From: Fremontodendron californicum
Lineage: Eukaryota > Streptophyta > Magnoliopsida > Malvales > Malvaceae
Assembly (NCBI GenBank): GCA_030761205.1
Contig: JAULJL010000015.1
Span: 5,122,001-5,186,000 of the forward strand
Direction: 5' to 3'
DNA length: 64,000 nt
Part shown: one piece after another, positions 47,091 through 59,000 of the stretch
Position numbering within the stretch: position 1 is the first letter of the stretch
Layout: each line of letters starts with the position of its first letter
Translations under genes and position numbers: made by a program
The notes under the pieces: model-generated
The model's database searches: none
Told to the model about the DNA's origin: nothing
Seen by the model: the letters and a program-made list of their open reading frames with translations, nothing else

Positions 47091-48276
47091 GACGTTTGGT
47101 ACTTTCTTAAAAATCATTTTTCATGAAATGTGATTCTTGAAAATGTGATTTTTGAGAATATGATTATTGAGAATGTAATTTTACAGCGTTTGGTATACAT
47201 GAGAAAGTGCTGATTAAAATCTTGAAAATGAGATGGTAATTTTCGAAATTAGCCTTAAAAAAAATATATAAAGTTTATTAATTTTAAAAATTTTCAGTGA
47301 TATTTATTATTAACAAATATTTGTATTAAATATTTAAAATAATATTTTAATTGATAATTTGAGTTACTTTTAGGATAAAAAATATTTATTAATAAATTTT
47401 CGAAATTACTCTCACTTAGTTGAAAAATTAAAAAGCTGGATACAAATTAAATATTATTTAAATATTTTAATGATATTTATTATTAACAAATATTTGTACA
47501 TATTTAAAAATAATATTTTAATTGGTAATTTGAGTTATTTTTATGATAAAAAATATTTGTTAATAATAAAATTTCGAAATTACTATCATGTAGTTAAAAA
47601 ATTAAAAAAAATATATAAATTAAATATTATTTAAATATTTTAATGATATTTATTATTAACAAATATTTTTACTAAATATTTAAAAATAATATTTTAATTG
47701 GTACTTTGAGTTATTTTTATGATAAAGAATATTTGTTAATAATAAAATTTTGAAATTATTTTCATGTAGTTGAAAAGTTAAAAAGCTGTATGAAAATTAA
47801 ATATTTTAATGATATTTATCGTTAACAAACATTTGTACTAAATATTTAAAAATAATATTTTAATTGGTAATTTGAGTTACTTTTATGATAAAAAAAATTG
47901 TTAATAATAAATTTTCGAAATTACTCTTAAATAATTGAAAAATTAAAAGTCTGGATGCAAATTAAATATATTTAAATATTTCAATAATATTTATTATTAA
48001 ATATTATTTTAAAATATTATTTAATTTGACTTATTTTAAAATATTAATAAATATTTGTATTAAATATTTTAAAATAATATTTCAATTGATAATTTTAAAA
48101 GTTATTTTCCCACCAGTTCTCTTAAGAATCACATTCCAATGCTTGTGGAAAAATAACTCTTCAAGGAGAGTTACATTTTTATAAAAGTGAACAGTTTTTA
48201 GCATATTAAATATAGGAATCACTTTTTTATCAATTATTTTTCATGAAAAGTGATATTTTTTATCGTACTAAACGTC
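47091..48276. mobile_element. TIR element with internal ~173-bp tandem repeats
   Basis: The ends are GACGTTTGGTAC (47091-47102) and GTACTAAACGTC (48265-48276), complementary at 11 of 12 bases, each followed inward by a TTTTTCATGAAAxGTGAT-like stretch. Between about 47290 and 48095, a unit containing TTTTAATTGGTAATTTGAGT, CGAAATTAC and TTGAAAAATTAAAA recurs 4-5 times with a period near 173 bp. No transposase frame exists. The right end stops one base before the ATG of the AlkB-like pseudogene. Confidence 0.65.
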
Positions 48277-48277
48277 A

Positions 48278-49611
48278 ATGGAGAATCAGAAGGAATTTTT
48301 CAGGGAAGTATTTGGTGAATCATCAGACAGCGAAGACAATGATCCACAACCAAAACATAAGCAAACCAGAGACGTAATTCCATTTCCGTCTTGGGAACAG
48401 ATCAAGGAAATCAATGGATTATTGCTATACAGAGACTTATCCTTTCTCCTTAATCAACACCAATCTTCTCTGATTTCCGCCGTGCTAAACGGTGCGTTAC
48501 TTTCTCCTTCCCCCGTCTTTTACATTCTAGGGCCTTGATTAAAAAAAAAAACAGAAATTTAGATGTATGAAGAAAATTAATGTTTAATTTTTTGTTACTG
48601 ATGTATGATGGGTTTTGTTGCAGAAAGATGGTTCACTGAAGATTCTCACAATCAGGCCGGTGGACATTTTCTATAAGAACAAATATTATCTTTAGCAGCT
48701 AGCATCTATTTTGTTCTTGGTCTTTAATGTCTGAATTTAAGCACCTTTAGGCGTTAGACAATGAAGCAACTAGATCGAGATTCATGACTTGTTGGTTTTT
48801 GTGAGGGGGAGGGGAAGGTTGTGGGGGACACAATTACTTAATTAGTTTGCAAAATTCTGGTGGGATGCTAGGATGGTCATTGATTCATGATTAAAATAGA
48901 TTATTTGAGAAATTTCTCTTACTACTAGATTTGTCTCTGTATCAAATTTGTGTTAAAATCTCTGTATTGGAGTTTCTCCAAAATTTATGTTTTAATTATG
49001 TTTTCTTCAGGCCATGAGATTTGGAGATCTCCCAGTATGGGCTACTGAACTTTCTAACTCTATACGTGAAGCAGTGCTTCTTGGTGATCATGTATATATC
49101 TGAATCTACAGAATTGTCTACCTCTAATGGGTGCACTAAAGTCTGTCTATTACCATAAAATTTATTGTGGAGAGAACCTCTATTTGATGATCACCTAATT
49201 GTAAATGCCACATCATATTTTGGAGTTGTTTATGTTGTTCCAGAATCAAGGAATATCATCTAAACGAAATCTTTAACTGTTTATTGTGCAGGGAATCTGT
49301 GCCCATGTTGACCTCATGCGTTTTGAAGATGGAATTGCCATTGTCTCCTTAAAGTCATCATGTGTGATTGCATTTCACCCGAGTTGAAGGAGGTTCTCAC
49401 GTTGTTGAGGATGGTGAAAATTATTCACACATATAAGAAAGATTCCTGTTCTCTTAGTTCAGAATCTTGGTTCTAATGTCAAGAGAAGCTCGCTACCTTT
49501 GGAAACATGAGATAAACCGCAAGCCAGGGTTTCAGATGTGGGATCGAAGGGCAGGAATGAGTTCAGTAGAGGAGAATTTCTGTAGCCTTGAGAAAGCTGT
49601 TGCCAGGTTGA
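48278..49611 (+). pseudogene. AlkB-like 2OG-Fe(II) oxygenase pseudogene
   Basis: Exon 1 (48278-48491) is clean and starts MENQKEFFREVFGESSDSED. Later pieces are ERWFTEDSHNQ (48625 on), AMRFGDLPVWATELSNSIRE (49016 on), LLWREPLFD, GICAHVDLMRFEDGIAIVSL with the HxD iron ligand pair (49292 on), HFTRVEGGSHVVEDGENYS, PVLL, VLMSREARYLWKHEINRKPG (49470 on) and ISVALRKL ending at TGA 49609-49611. Order is right for a plant AlkB-like oxygenase (At2g48080-like). But the pieces lie in different frames, stops follow the DHVYI and CLLP stretches, the QPGE segment is lost, and the donor after SHNQ is GC. These are multiple independent lesions, so it is dead. A TIR element sits directly at the start codon. 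Confidence 0.8.
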
Positions 49612-51903
49612 CTAGCTTGCCATCAAATTTGGTTTTTTATAGTCCCATTTTGCTATCACATTTGGGACACTTGTTTATCATTTCTAGCTCTATTTGCCTA
49701 CTTTGAATGCGTGACACTAGGGAGGTAATATGTCCAGTACTTTAATGTTGTGGGCTCGTGGCAATTGACTGCTTAACCTGGATTTCGAGAGCTTCACTCC
49801 TATCATTAAAATTTGATATCTCGATATGGTGCAATTATTTTAGATTTAGACATTCACAGGGTCGTTTGCCTGCTTGAACTAAGCAAAATTTAAATATCAG
49901 AAAGTGAGACTTGTTAGTTGTCAGCTGGGGCTCCTTTTCACTGTTGTCTAGTGGTGATGTTGATGAGCACTTAAGCAGTTGGTAAGAGAGAGGACAGATA
50001 GCAAGACAAAGCAAGCATTATCATTTATCAACGTATCTCAGTAAATTGCTTTGCTACGAGTAAACTACTAAAAGAGTTGCCGCCTTGGGCTCTCCAGAGT
50101 GGGTTTAGTAAGACGGGTTATTTGTTATGGTACACTTGTTTCCTAAACTTGCCAAACACTTTGCCGCCCTCTCATGTATGCTGGCTCCATGTACTGGTAT
50201 TTATCCGACAATATTGGACATGCAGGTGTGCGCAGAGAGGAAAAAAGAAACCAAATAAAATGAAGATAAGCAAGGAGAACAAAGTGTCTGCTGTTAGACT
50301 GTCGTCATTCTGTCTATCATCTATCTATATATCACAGCCTGGTCTTTATTTCGAGAATTAATTCAGTCTCTACTATTCATTTTTTTGGTACAAAAGATGT
50401 CGTAATTCGGAAATAAGAGGAGTTGCAGATGTTGGGATCGAGTTTCAAACTTATTGGATATCACTTTTTAAGGATAACTCATTATAACTCATTAGACCCT
50501 GAGTTCTTTATAACTCATTAGTTGCTAGGAAAGTTATCTACCATCTTGTGAGTTATCAAGCATGATGATCCAAATGGCAGCTGGATGACTATAGCCAATA
50601 AGTCGGAAGTGCCAAAGCCCTGGAGAATTACTGACTGAATCAGTCATCTGTTGGCGTGTTGAATGCATGTGGTGAATAGAGAGCGGCCCAAATGGAAAGT
50701 CCTTCTGGCGGAGGCTCAAGTTTTGGGACGGACCCAAAGAAACGGCACCAAATAATTGTTTATTGGATCAACAATCTAAGATCCATCATTTTTAGCTTTT
50801 GAATATAGAAGCTTTACCAATGATCAACATTTTTATAATAAAATCTATATTATTATGCATTCAAAAGAGATTTCACGTGTAAACACACACATCAGGGTCA
50901 ATCAAGTTAACCTAATTTTATTTAATTTAGTATATTCTCTTAGAGTTAATACAAAATGTTTATTTTGTCCATAGATTATTACTTTTTAATATATACAATT
51001 GTGCATACTCCATAGAAGAAAGAGCTCCGTGGAATGACTTGGTAAATTCTATAGTTTCATGAAAAATTTCTAGTAATTAATTATTCAATAATAATATTTT
51101 GTTGACTACAAATTTGGTTTCAATTTTTTTTTTTATTATAAAAAAATCATAATTTGAGAATAAAGGAATTAGTTATAAATATTAGAATTCAAATATGTTA
51201 AAAATCATTTAATAAAAATAATTTTATGAATCAACTGAATTAAACTTTAATTTTAAATTTATAGCTTAATTGAAATCCAAAGCTTAATATACAAACACAA
51301 TTTTTATTACATACGAACAAAATAAAACAAGCCATATTTAGCTGCTTAATTGTCATGAATTTTTTTTTGTTAAACAATAGTAACTGAATAACCTCTTATC
51401 CAATTAAGCGATTGCTATTCCCACTGGAAGAATCGGATATTGCTCCTTTTTTTTTTGTTCCCTCTACAAAAAATAAAACAATGTTTATCTATTTAACTGT
51501 TTATTACAGTGTTTTAGCCGTTTAATGACCATTCTTCGTTTGTAGTAGGAAAATCTTAAAACACTAAAACAGCATTTTAAAAATCGCTTGGGGCTGTAAA
51601 CGAAAAAGACAAAGGAACCTCCCCGGCCCGACACATCTAATCCTAATAATTTTTTTTTTTTCACCACATCGCGGCGGGTCCCGGCATCTTCCAACAGCTG
51701 TCTTCAAATTTCGTGTCGGAAAACAAATCGGACTTAAGCTCTGTAAGATGTCTTGGATCATGGAGAAACGCGTTTTTTATCCTTAAAAAAGCCTCTGAAG
51801 CCTCTCTCAAAATCTCCCAAATCCTAGGGTTCTCAATTCTGAATTCTCCAATCCGGCATTGTTTGGGGTTGAACCGAGACCGGATCGGGCAAAGAACCGG
51901 AAG
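49612..51903. other. Intergenic between AlkB relic and XXT gene
   Basis: Less AT-rich to about 50750, then AT-rich to 51600. No frame with family features and no clear foldback. The 51650-51903 part, GC-rich for this window, is the probable leader and core promoter of the xylosyltransferase gene. Confidence 0.45.
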
Positions 51904-53283
51904 ATGATAGACAAGTGTTTGGGAGCTCAAAGATCTAGAAAGATCCAGAGAGCTCTCCGTCACTGCAAGGTCACGATCCTCTGCCTCGTTCTCACCGTAG
52001 TCGTCCTACGGGGCACTATCGGTGCCGGAAAATTTGGCACTCCGGAGCAAGACTTTGACGAGATCCGCGACCACTTCTATTCCCGGAAACGCGCTGAGCC
52101 GCATCGCGTCCTTGAAGAAGTCCAAACGACGTCATCCGATCACCACGCAGCCACCGACACAGATGCCGACACCAACAATTACAACGATTTCGACATAAAT
52201 AAGATCTTAGTTGACGAGGAATCCGACGACTCGAAACCCGACCCCAGCAAGCCCTATTCCCTCGGGCCCAAAATTTCCGATTGGGACGATCAACGATCTA
52301 AATGGCTGAAAGAAAACCCTAATTATTCAAATTTCATCGGTCCAAACAAACCGAGGGTTCTCTTGGTCACTGGTTCATCTCCCAAACCGTGTGAGAACCC
52401 GGTTGGTGATCATTACTTGTTAAAATCGATCAAGAACAAGATCGATTACTGTAGATTACACGGGATCGAGATATTTTACAACATGGCGCTGTTAGATGCG
52501 GAGATGGCAGGGTTTTGGGCCAAACTACCGTTGATTCGAAAGCTTTTGCTTTCGCATCCGGAGGTGGAATTCCTCTGGTGGATGGATAGTGACGCAATGT
52601 TTACTGATATGGCATTTGAGGTTCCTTGGGAAAGGTATAAAGACTCGGACTTGGTTATGCACGGCTGGAATGAGATGGTTTATGATCAAAAGAATTGGAT
52701 TGGGTTAAATACTGGGAGTTTTTTGTTGAGGAATGGGCAATGGGCACTTGATATTCTTGATGCTTGGGCTCCAATGGGTCCTACAGGGAAGATTCGGGAA
52801 GAAGCAGGGAAGGTTTTGACCAGGGAACTTAAAGATCGTCCTGTTTTCGAAGCTGATGATCAGTCTGCAATGGTTTATTTGTTGGCTACTCAAAGGGAGA
52901 AGTGGGGTGATAAGGTTTACTTAGAGAGTGCTTATTATTTGCACGGTTATTGGGGGATTTTGGTTGATAGGTATGAGGAAATGATTGAGAATTATCATCC
53001 AGGTTTAGGTGATCATCGTTGGCCATTGGTGACTCACTTTGTGGGGTGTAAGCCTTGTGGGAAGTTCGGTGATTACCCGGTTGAGAGGTGCTTGAAGCAG
53101 ATGGATAGAGCATTCAATTTTGGGGATAATCAGATTCTTCAGATTTATGGGTTTACTCACAAGTCTTTGGGTAGTAGAAGGGTTAAGAGAGTTCGAAACG
53201 AGACTGGTAATCCGCTTGAGGTGAAAGATGAACTTGGACTGCTTCATCCAGCTTTTAAAGCGGTTAAGGTATCCTCTTCTTGA
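51904..53283 (+). CDS. XXT2: Xyloglucan 6-xylosyltransferase, XXT1/XXT2-like (GT34)
   Basis: An intronless 459-residue frame, the usual XXT1/2 length (~460). It starts MIDKCLGAQRSRKIQRALR, followed by one type II signal anchor at about 23-43 (VTILCLVLTVVVLRGTIGA), a variable acidic stem, then the GT34 catalytic domain from about residue 150. The DxD metal-binding motif is DSD at residues 228-230 in LWWMDSDAMF. Conserved MHGWNEMVY, FEADDQSAMVYLL, YYLHGYWGIL and HFVGCKPCGKFGDYPVERC follow. In Golgi, XXT1/2 add xylose from UDP-xylose to the glucan backbone of xyloglucan. An in-frame upstream ATG at 51859 exists, but homology starts at 51904. No lesion seen. Confidence 0.95.
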   Translation: MIDKCLGAQRSRKIQRALRHCKVTILCLVLTVVVLRGTIGAGKFGTPEQDFDEIRDHFYSRKRAEPHRVLEEVQTTSSDHHAATDTDADTNNYNDFDINKILVDEESDDSKPDPSKPYSLGPKISDWDDQRSKWLKENPNYSNFIGPNKPRVLLVTGSSPKPCENPVGDHYLLKSIKNKIDYCRLHGIEIFYNMALLDAEMAGFWAKLPLIRKLLLSHPEVEFLWWMDSDAMFTDMAFEVPWERYKDSDLVMHGWNEMVYDQKNWIGLNTGSFLLRNGQWALDILDAWAPMGPTGKIREEAGKVLTRELKDRPVFEADDQSAMVYLLATQREKWGDKVYLESAYYLHGYWGILVDRYEEMIENYHPGLGDHRWPLVTHFVGCKPCGKFGDYPVERCLKQMDRAFNFGDNQILQIYGFTHKSLGSRRVKRVRNETGNPLEVKDELGLLHPAFKAVKVSSS

Positions 53284-55303
53284 TGATGTAGGCTGTGTAT
53301 GAGATCTTATGCTGCTAAATGATAAGTTATGATGTTCAAATGTTGTGTATGGAATGGGAATTTTATGTTTTAGGTCAGGAGAAATAGTATTCTTTTGTTA
53401 CTTATCCGTGTTTGAAATTAAAAGTTCTTAACGCTTTCCAAAGGAAAACAGAGCCCATTATTTTGTCTGCAGCTGTTCAATTATTTAGTATATCAGCAAA
53501 CTTGGATCTGTGATTATCACTTGGATTTGTTAGCCATAAAGTTGCTGCATTGTTATTCAATCAGTCAGATAAATACTAATGCAAGTATAATATTGCTGCA
53601 TCATGAATCAGTGATGTTTACTGTTGTCAGTAGCTGGTATAATTACTTATTTATAGGGTAATTAAGTGACAAATGGTCCTGATACTCCATTTTTTAGAAC
53701 CATTAGCTGGATGAATAATCTGGTTTAAATTAATTACTTATTGGCTGCTTATGTAGTTCGAAAGTAGGTAAGAAACATTCATTGGATCATGTATCGAACC
53801 AATATCATTAGTCTCTCTCTCTCTCTCCGTATCTCCTCTTTCTTTTTTTGGACTGTTGAGGTTAAGAATGATGAAGAGAAATAGAAGTAAGATGAGGGGT
53901 GCTGCAGTTCCTTCTTTTATCTTTTTAACGGCTGATACTCATGGACCGCATAATTATAGTAAAAATAAAAAATATTTATATATGAGGATATTTCATAAGT
54001 TTGACAATTAAAAATATAAGTTGGGGAACTGCAGTAGACGAGCATCTTCACTCATCTTGTTTCTCAATGGACTCATCACCATCGTTTTCTTGCTCTTTCT
54101 CACTTCTTCTTCCTTAAGGATCTTAAGCTTAACCTGATCATAACAGCATTTGCTTCACCGGTCATGCCCCTTCCGATGTTTTTACATGCTTCTCCTTATT
54201 CTCTTTCTCTTCATCAATCCACTTTTATAAGTATAGAGCAATCTCCTTTGCTATCAAAAGTTAATATACCATGTCAGATGCTTACTTTGTACTAGATGCT
54301 AGATGCTAGATATGAAGCTTTTGGGACTTAAATGAAAACTTAAAAGGTCCAATACTCATGAGTCATGGTTCAGGGATGCTATCCTCCAAGTTGCCACCAC
54401 TTTTTTTTTTTAATTTTTAATTTCCAATATGGTGGTATTTAAATTGATCCTCATATTATCACATAGGACTTCTTAGCATAGGAAATCAAGACTCAAACAG
54501 CCTTAAGTCCTAGCTGCATCATACCTCATTTTAATGGAGCCTTACATGAAAATGAAGGATCTAATGCCATTGAAAATTTCGATGATATTTATAGCAGAAA
54601 TTGGCATATGTTTACATAAAAAGGAGGTTTCTCTCTGTTCAGTGCGTCATTGGGTCGTCTGATATTGTGTGCTCTTCTGGGTCGTATATACAAGTTCGTT
54701 GGAAAATTAATATGGTTTCTGTTGAAAGGATGAAAGAATTTTAAAGTGAAAGTTCAATTTCAGTTTCAATTTCAATCCAAGTTTTCTTCCGATTGGTGAA
54801 ATCAACTAGATAGAGCAAAAATAGTTGTGAAACAGTTTATTGAGTTGAGCCTGATAGTTGCAACATCCATAAAAAAAATGGTTGATAATGGAGGCAATTT
54901 CGGCAGAGACAAATTTCCCTGCTTAGGTTCTCTGTTCAGGGAAGATTGTGTTAAAACGTAGTAGACACTGTTCATGGATGATAAGTGCAAACCTGTCGGA
55001 TTCATGTTTTGGATGAACCTTATGAAAACAGTTGGAACAAAGAAAAAAACTATAGGAGAAATTCAACTACAAAACATTCCATTGAAGACCTGTAAGAAGC
55101 AACAGAGAAATCATCTGGACATGTATTTTTCTTTGGGCAAACTACTAAACAAATGAACAAGTTGATGGTATTAATTTACACGACATTCAGAAGACTAAAT
55201 TCCCTTGTTAATAAAAAGGGAAAAAAGAAAAAAACAAATCCAAATCTTACTTTTTGCAGGGTGTAAAATAACATTACTAGATAACAAAAGATTGTGCTAT
55301 GTT
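53284..55303. other. Intergenic between XXT gene and TSPO relic
   Basis: The XXT 3' UTR occupies the first few hundred bases. A short (CT)n lies near 53814-53827. The rest is AT-rich. A 60-residue frame at 54974-55156 has no recognisable features. Nothing else could be supported. Confidence 0.45.
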
Positions 55304-55600
55304 TCAAAGGAAAACAAGCTTTAGATTTACAATGGCCAAGAATGCAGCCCATGCCAAACACGGCTTAACCAAGTCACCAGCTATCGGATTCGCCTCTCTG
55401 AAATCCCTTGAACACCCAACCTGAGCCCCAAACACCGCCAAGCACACAACCAACCCGACCCAACTGGCTCCCATCCAAAACACAACCGGAAGCCATGCAA
55501 AGCTCAATCCTAGCTGAGCCAAATAAAGAGAAAAAGCCGTTGGTTTCTCGTGGAATCCGCCTCCAGCCAAAACAAGCCAAGCCGAAAGAACTGGATAAGT
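55304..55600 (-). pseudogene. 5'-truncated TSPO (tryptophan-rich sensory protein) relic
   Basis: The minus-strand frame reads LSAWLVLAGGGFHEKPTAFS, LYLAQLGLSFAWLPVVFWMG, LVVCLAVFGAQVGC, then PIAGDLVKPCLAWAAFLAIVN before a stop. This is the last ~95 residues of a plant TSPO, roughly the second half with three of its five membrane helices. Upstream of it the similarity ends and no N-terminal half is found within 300 bp. TSPO is an ER/Golgi porphyrin-binding membrane protein induced by ABA. Without a start or first helices the copy is almost surely non-functional. Confidence 0.75.
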
Positions 55601-56080
55601 TCTTCTGCAGTTAACACTTTTGGGAAAAGTTCTTTGGTTTGTATGAAAAGTTTCCACGTTTTAAGTAGTACAAGTTTTTGTGACTTTCAATATAGATTTA
55701 GATGGAATTTTGTAAAAAAAAAATATATATATATATTTTGCTAATTGAATATAAAAAAGAGAGTAAAAACTGATAGGATTTGGACCTGTTCTCTGGGTAT
55801 TTTTATTTAGCCTAACGCAACTAAAACCAACCTTGGACGTTCAATTGGGCTTGGTCGAATCGAACATTCAAACGGGATCAATCTGCCGCCTACACCCAAC
55901 CCATGACCGGACCGCAGCTGAACCAATCAAACGGTCCACAATATAACCAACTCATTTTCTTGACCGTTCATTTCATCTGCTTGCTTCCTGAAACTCCAAT
56001 ACTCTTTAACTTTCTCTTCGATCAAAAAACAAGCAAACACAAAATTCAACGCCCCCCAAAAAAAAAAAGAAAAGAAGTCC
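55601..56080. other. Divergent 5' region of ALG3
   Basis: A 350-bp AT-rich part with a short (AT)n at 55722-55733 is followed by about 200 bp of leader-like sequence ending in a poly-A stretch just before the ALG3 ATG. Confidence 0.4.
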
Positions 56081-59000
56081 ATGGCAGTGAAAAATTCAGC
56101 TTCTGCTCATGCCAATCGTTCTCGGAGAAAAGATGCTGCTGCTTCTTCTTTGATCCCTAAACTTCTCAAGAACCCAAAAACGGCAATGGCTTTGGCTTTG
56201 CTTTTCATTGATTCCCTCCTCGTCTCCTTCATTATCGCCTACGTCCCTTGTAAGATCCCAAAGTTTCCACTCTCTCACTTTTTTTTTCTTCCCTGAACAA
56301 TTAAACTCTTTGGTGACATGTCACGGTTTTAATTTTCAGATACGAAGATAGATTGGGACGCTTACATGTCTCAGGTTGGTATTTTCATACTAATCAAAGC
56401 TAATTTCCTTTTCTTGGTTGGTTCAATTATTAGTTTTTAATTAATGGGATAATGTAGAATTAGTGTTTATTAAGATGACAGGTAAGTGGGTTTCTTGGAG
56501 GAGAAAGGGATTACAAGAACTTGAAAGGAGACACTGGGCCACTTGTCTACCCAGCTGGTTTCCTTTATGTTTATTCTGCTATTCAGTATGTTACAGGAGG
56601 ACAGGTTTTTCCAGCTCAGGTGATCTTAATACTAGGCAAACTGAATTTTCTTGCCTCTGATTTGTGCTTGTGTAAAACAGTTACTTATGCTTCTTCCTTT
56701 TTTGTTGTTGGTTGCAGATTTTGTTTGGGATTTTATACATCATAAACCTGGGAATCGTCTTATTAATCTATGTAAAGACTAATGCGGTATGGAATTTACT
56801 TTTTTTTTTTTTTTTATAGTTCAGTCAATAATATATGCCTATAATGTATACTGTCACCATCTTTTTTGTTCTGGGGTAGTTAGGTGTGTTGGTATCTAAA
56901 ATAGATGTCTTTATTCTTAATGCTGGAAACTTGGTAATTTTTTATGTTTGCTTGATTTCCATTATGAGTTTCCATGATCATTTACACCATTTCTTAAGCA
57001 CCGGTAAAATTTGCATCTTCATTAGTCAGAAACCATCAAATCTCTGGAAAAGGAAGTGTTATTGACTGTTAATGTTTCTTACACTTTGTTGCAGCAGCGT
57101 TAGTTTATTTGTCTTTGTTTTTTTATTAGCATTTGTTGTTCTTAAAATGCCTTGCAGCTTCCATGGTGGGCTCTGAGCTTGCTTTGTCTTTCAAAGAGAG
57201 TTCACTCAATATTTGTGCTTCGTCTGTTTAATGACTGTTTTGCAATGACACTCCTCTATGCTGCAATGGCATTCATTCTTTATCAAAGGTGGCATTTGGG
57301 ATTGATTATATTTAGGTAGTGTGATCACTTTATTAGTACCTTTTTTCTTTTAAAAGGAAAGTTGTTTCAACTTTTCCTCATTTTATGTGTAGTGCTGCAG
57401 TTTCGATAAAGATGAATGTCCTCCTCTATGCTCCACCTCTTTTTATACTCATGCTAAAGGTGCATACTACTTCTGCTTGATTACATTTTCCTAGTAATTA
57501 GCAACTGGGTCAGTTATTATGCTCAAACAGCTGCATCGTTCTTTGGTATCACTTCTCATAACAGGCTATGAATATCAGTAGGGTAATATCAGCTTTAGCT
57601 GGTGCGGCACTTGTGCAGGTGTGTCAGCTATTCCTTTTGGCCTTTGAGGACTCATTATCAGCATTAAAGTTTTGTGATAATTGGGATTTCTATTTCTAAT
57701 TTCCTTCCTTTGCTTTACAGATTAAATTCTTTTTCTTTCTTAACACGGGAAGTAATATAGATCTTCTTGCATCTTAACTTACTCTTAATGTGGTTAGGTG
57801 AGTTGGACTACTGCACTTAATGTTGTGGCAGGAGGCATTGTCTGCCAATATGTTGATTCATTTCTACATACTCAGTAAATGGTTCTGCAGATTGTGCTGG
57901 GGCTGCCATTTTTAGTGTCATATCCAATTGAATATATATCACAAGCCTTTAATCTTGGACGTGTCTTCATTCACTTCTGGTAATTTTTAGTATTCAAAAT
58001 GCTCACCCTTCTCCTTAATTGCCAGTTACTGACAAATTGACAGCATTAATCAGTACCGTCTTTATTGGATGGTGGTAAATTAAAATATTGTTTAGTTAAT
58101 TTTTCTTGGATTATTGATATTTCAAGGAATATTAGCTTGATAGTGTATCAACTGGATTACAGATTGGATTGCTAGATCAAAATCTGATCTGAAAGTGTTC
58201 TAAAGTTGAGAAATGTTTGTTCTTTTGCCTTTTATAAATCTGTTCGATAAGAAATTATTTCTTTGATCTCCTCCGGGAATTGTGTATCCTTCTGCAAAGT
58301 CAATGAACTTAAAATTTAAGATCACTCTTGTCTAAAGCTCTCCCTGGTGCATATGTTATAATGTTCATGTGATTACCTGCCTTTGGTGATATTAATTATA
58401 TTTATTTTGAGTAGTTCTGAATATTGATATAAACTTGCTTCTGGAAAACATTGCTTGCTGTAAAATGTACTAGAGCTCGTATTCATTTTATGTTTGGTAA
58501 AGCTGTACATATTTTAGGGGTTAGTGGACACTATTCTTCAGTAAATTGTTTAAGGGATAAGGTCCATGATGATATTTTTAGGAGGTTGTACCTATGAGCT
58601 TGCTTGTCATTTTGTATGTTGGGCCAGGGGTGTTTTTTTTGGGAATAGCTCCGTATTACATTGTTTTTCAGACTATGCTTTTCTGTAATTTACTTGCACA
58701 ATAATGAGTGTTGTTGAGGTCTAACTTTGATTTTAATTCTTTGGCTAGGTCTGTCAACTTCAAGTTCATTCCTGAACCAATTTTTGTATCAAAGGAATTT
58801 GCTGTCTCTTTGCTGATTGTTCACCTTGTATTACTCACAGTATTTGCTCATTATAAGTGGTGCAAGTAAGTGTAACGATTTATCTTCTCTCTGTAATAAG
58901 TGATGAGCATGTAATCACTGGAGTTTTTTTTTTTTGTGTGTGTGGAAAAATGTGATATTTCCCTCTTGCATGAGATAAACCCAGATATTATATGACGCAT

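Noticed and set aside
50534..50737. 67-residue minus frame near 50.6 kb
   Set aside because: No homology recognised, no flanking splice pattern, and no codon pattern different from the surrounding intergenic DNA.
54974..55156. 60-residue frame between XXT and the TSPO relic
   Set aside because: Short, without domain features, and in AT-rich DNA; chance occurrence is likely.
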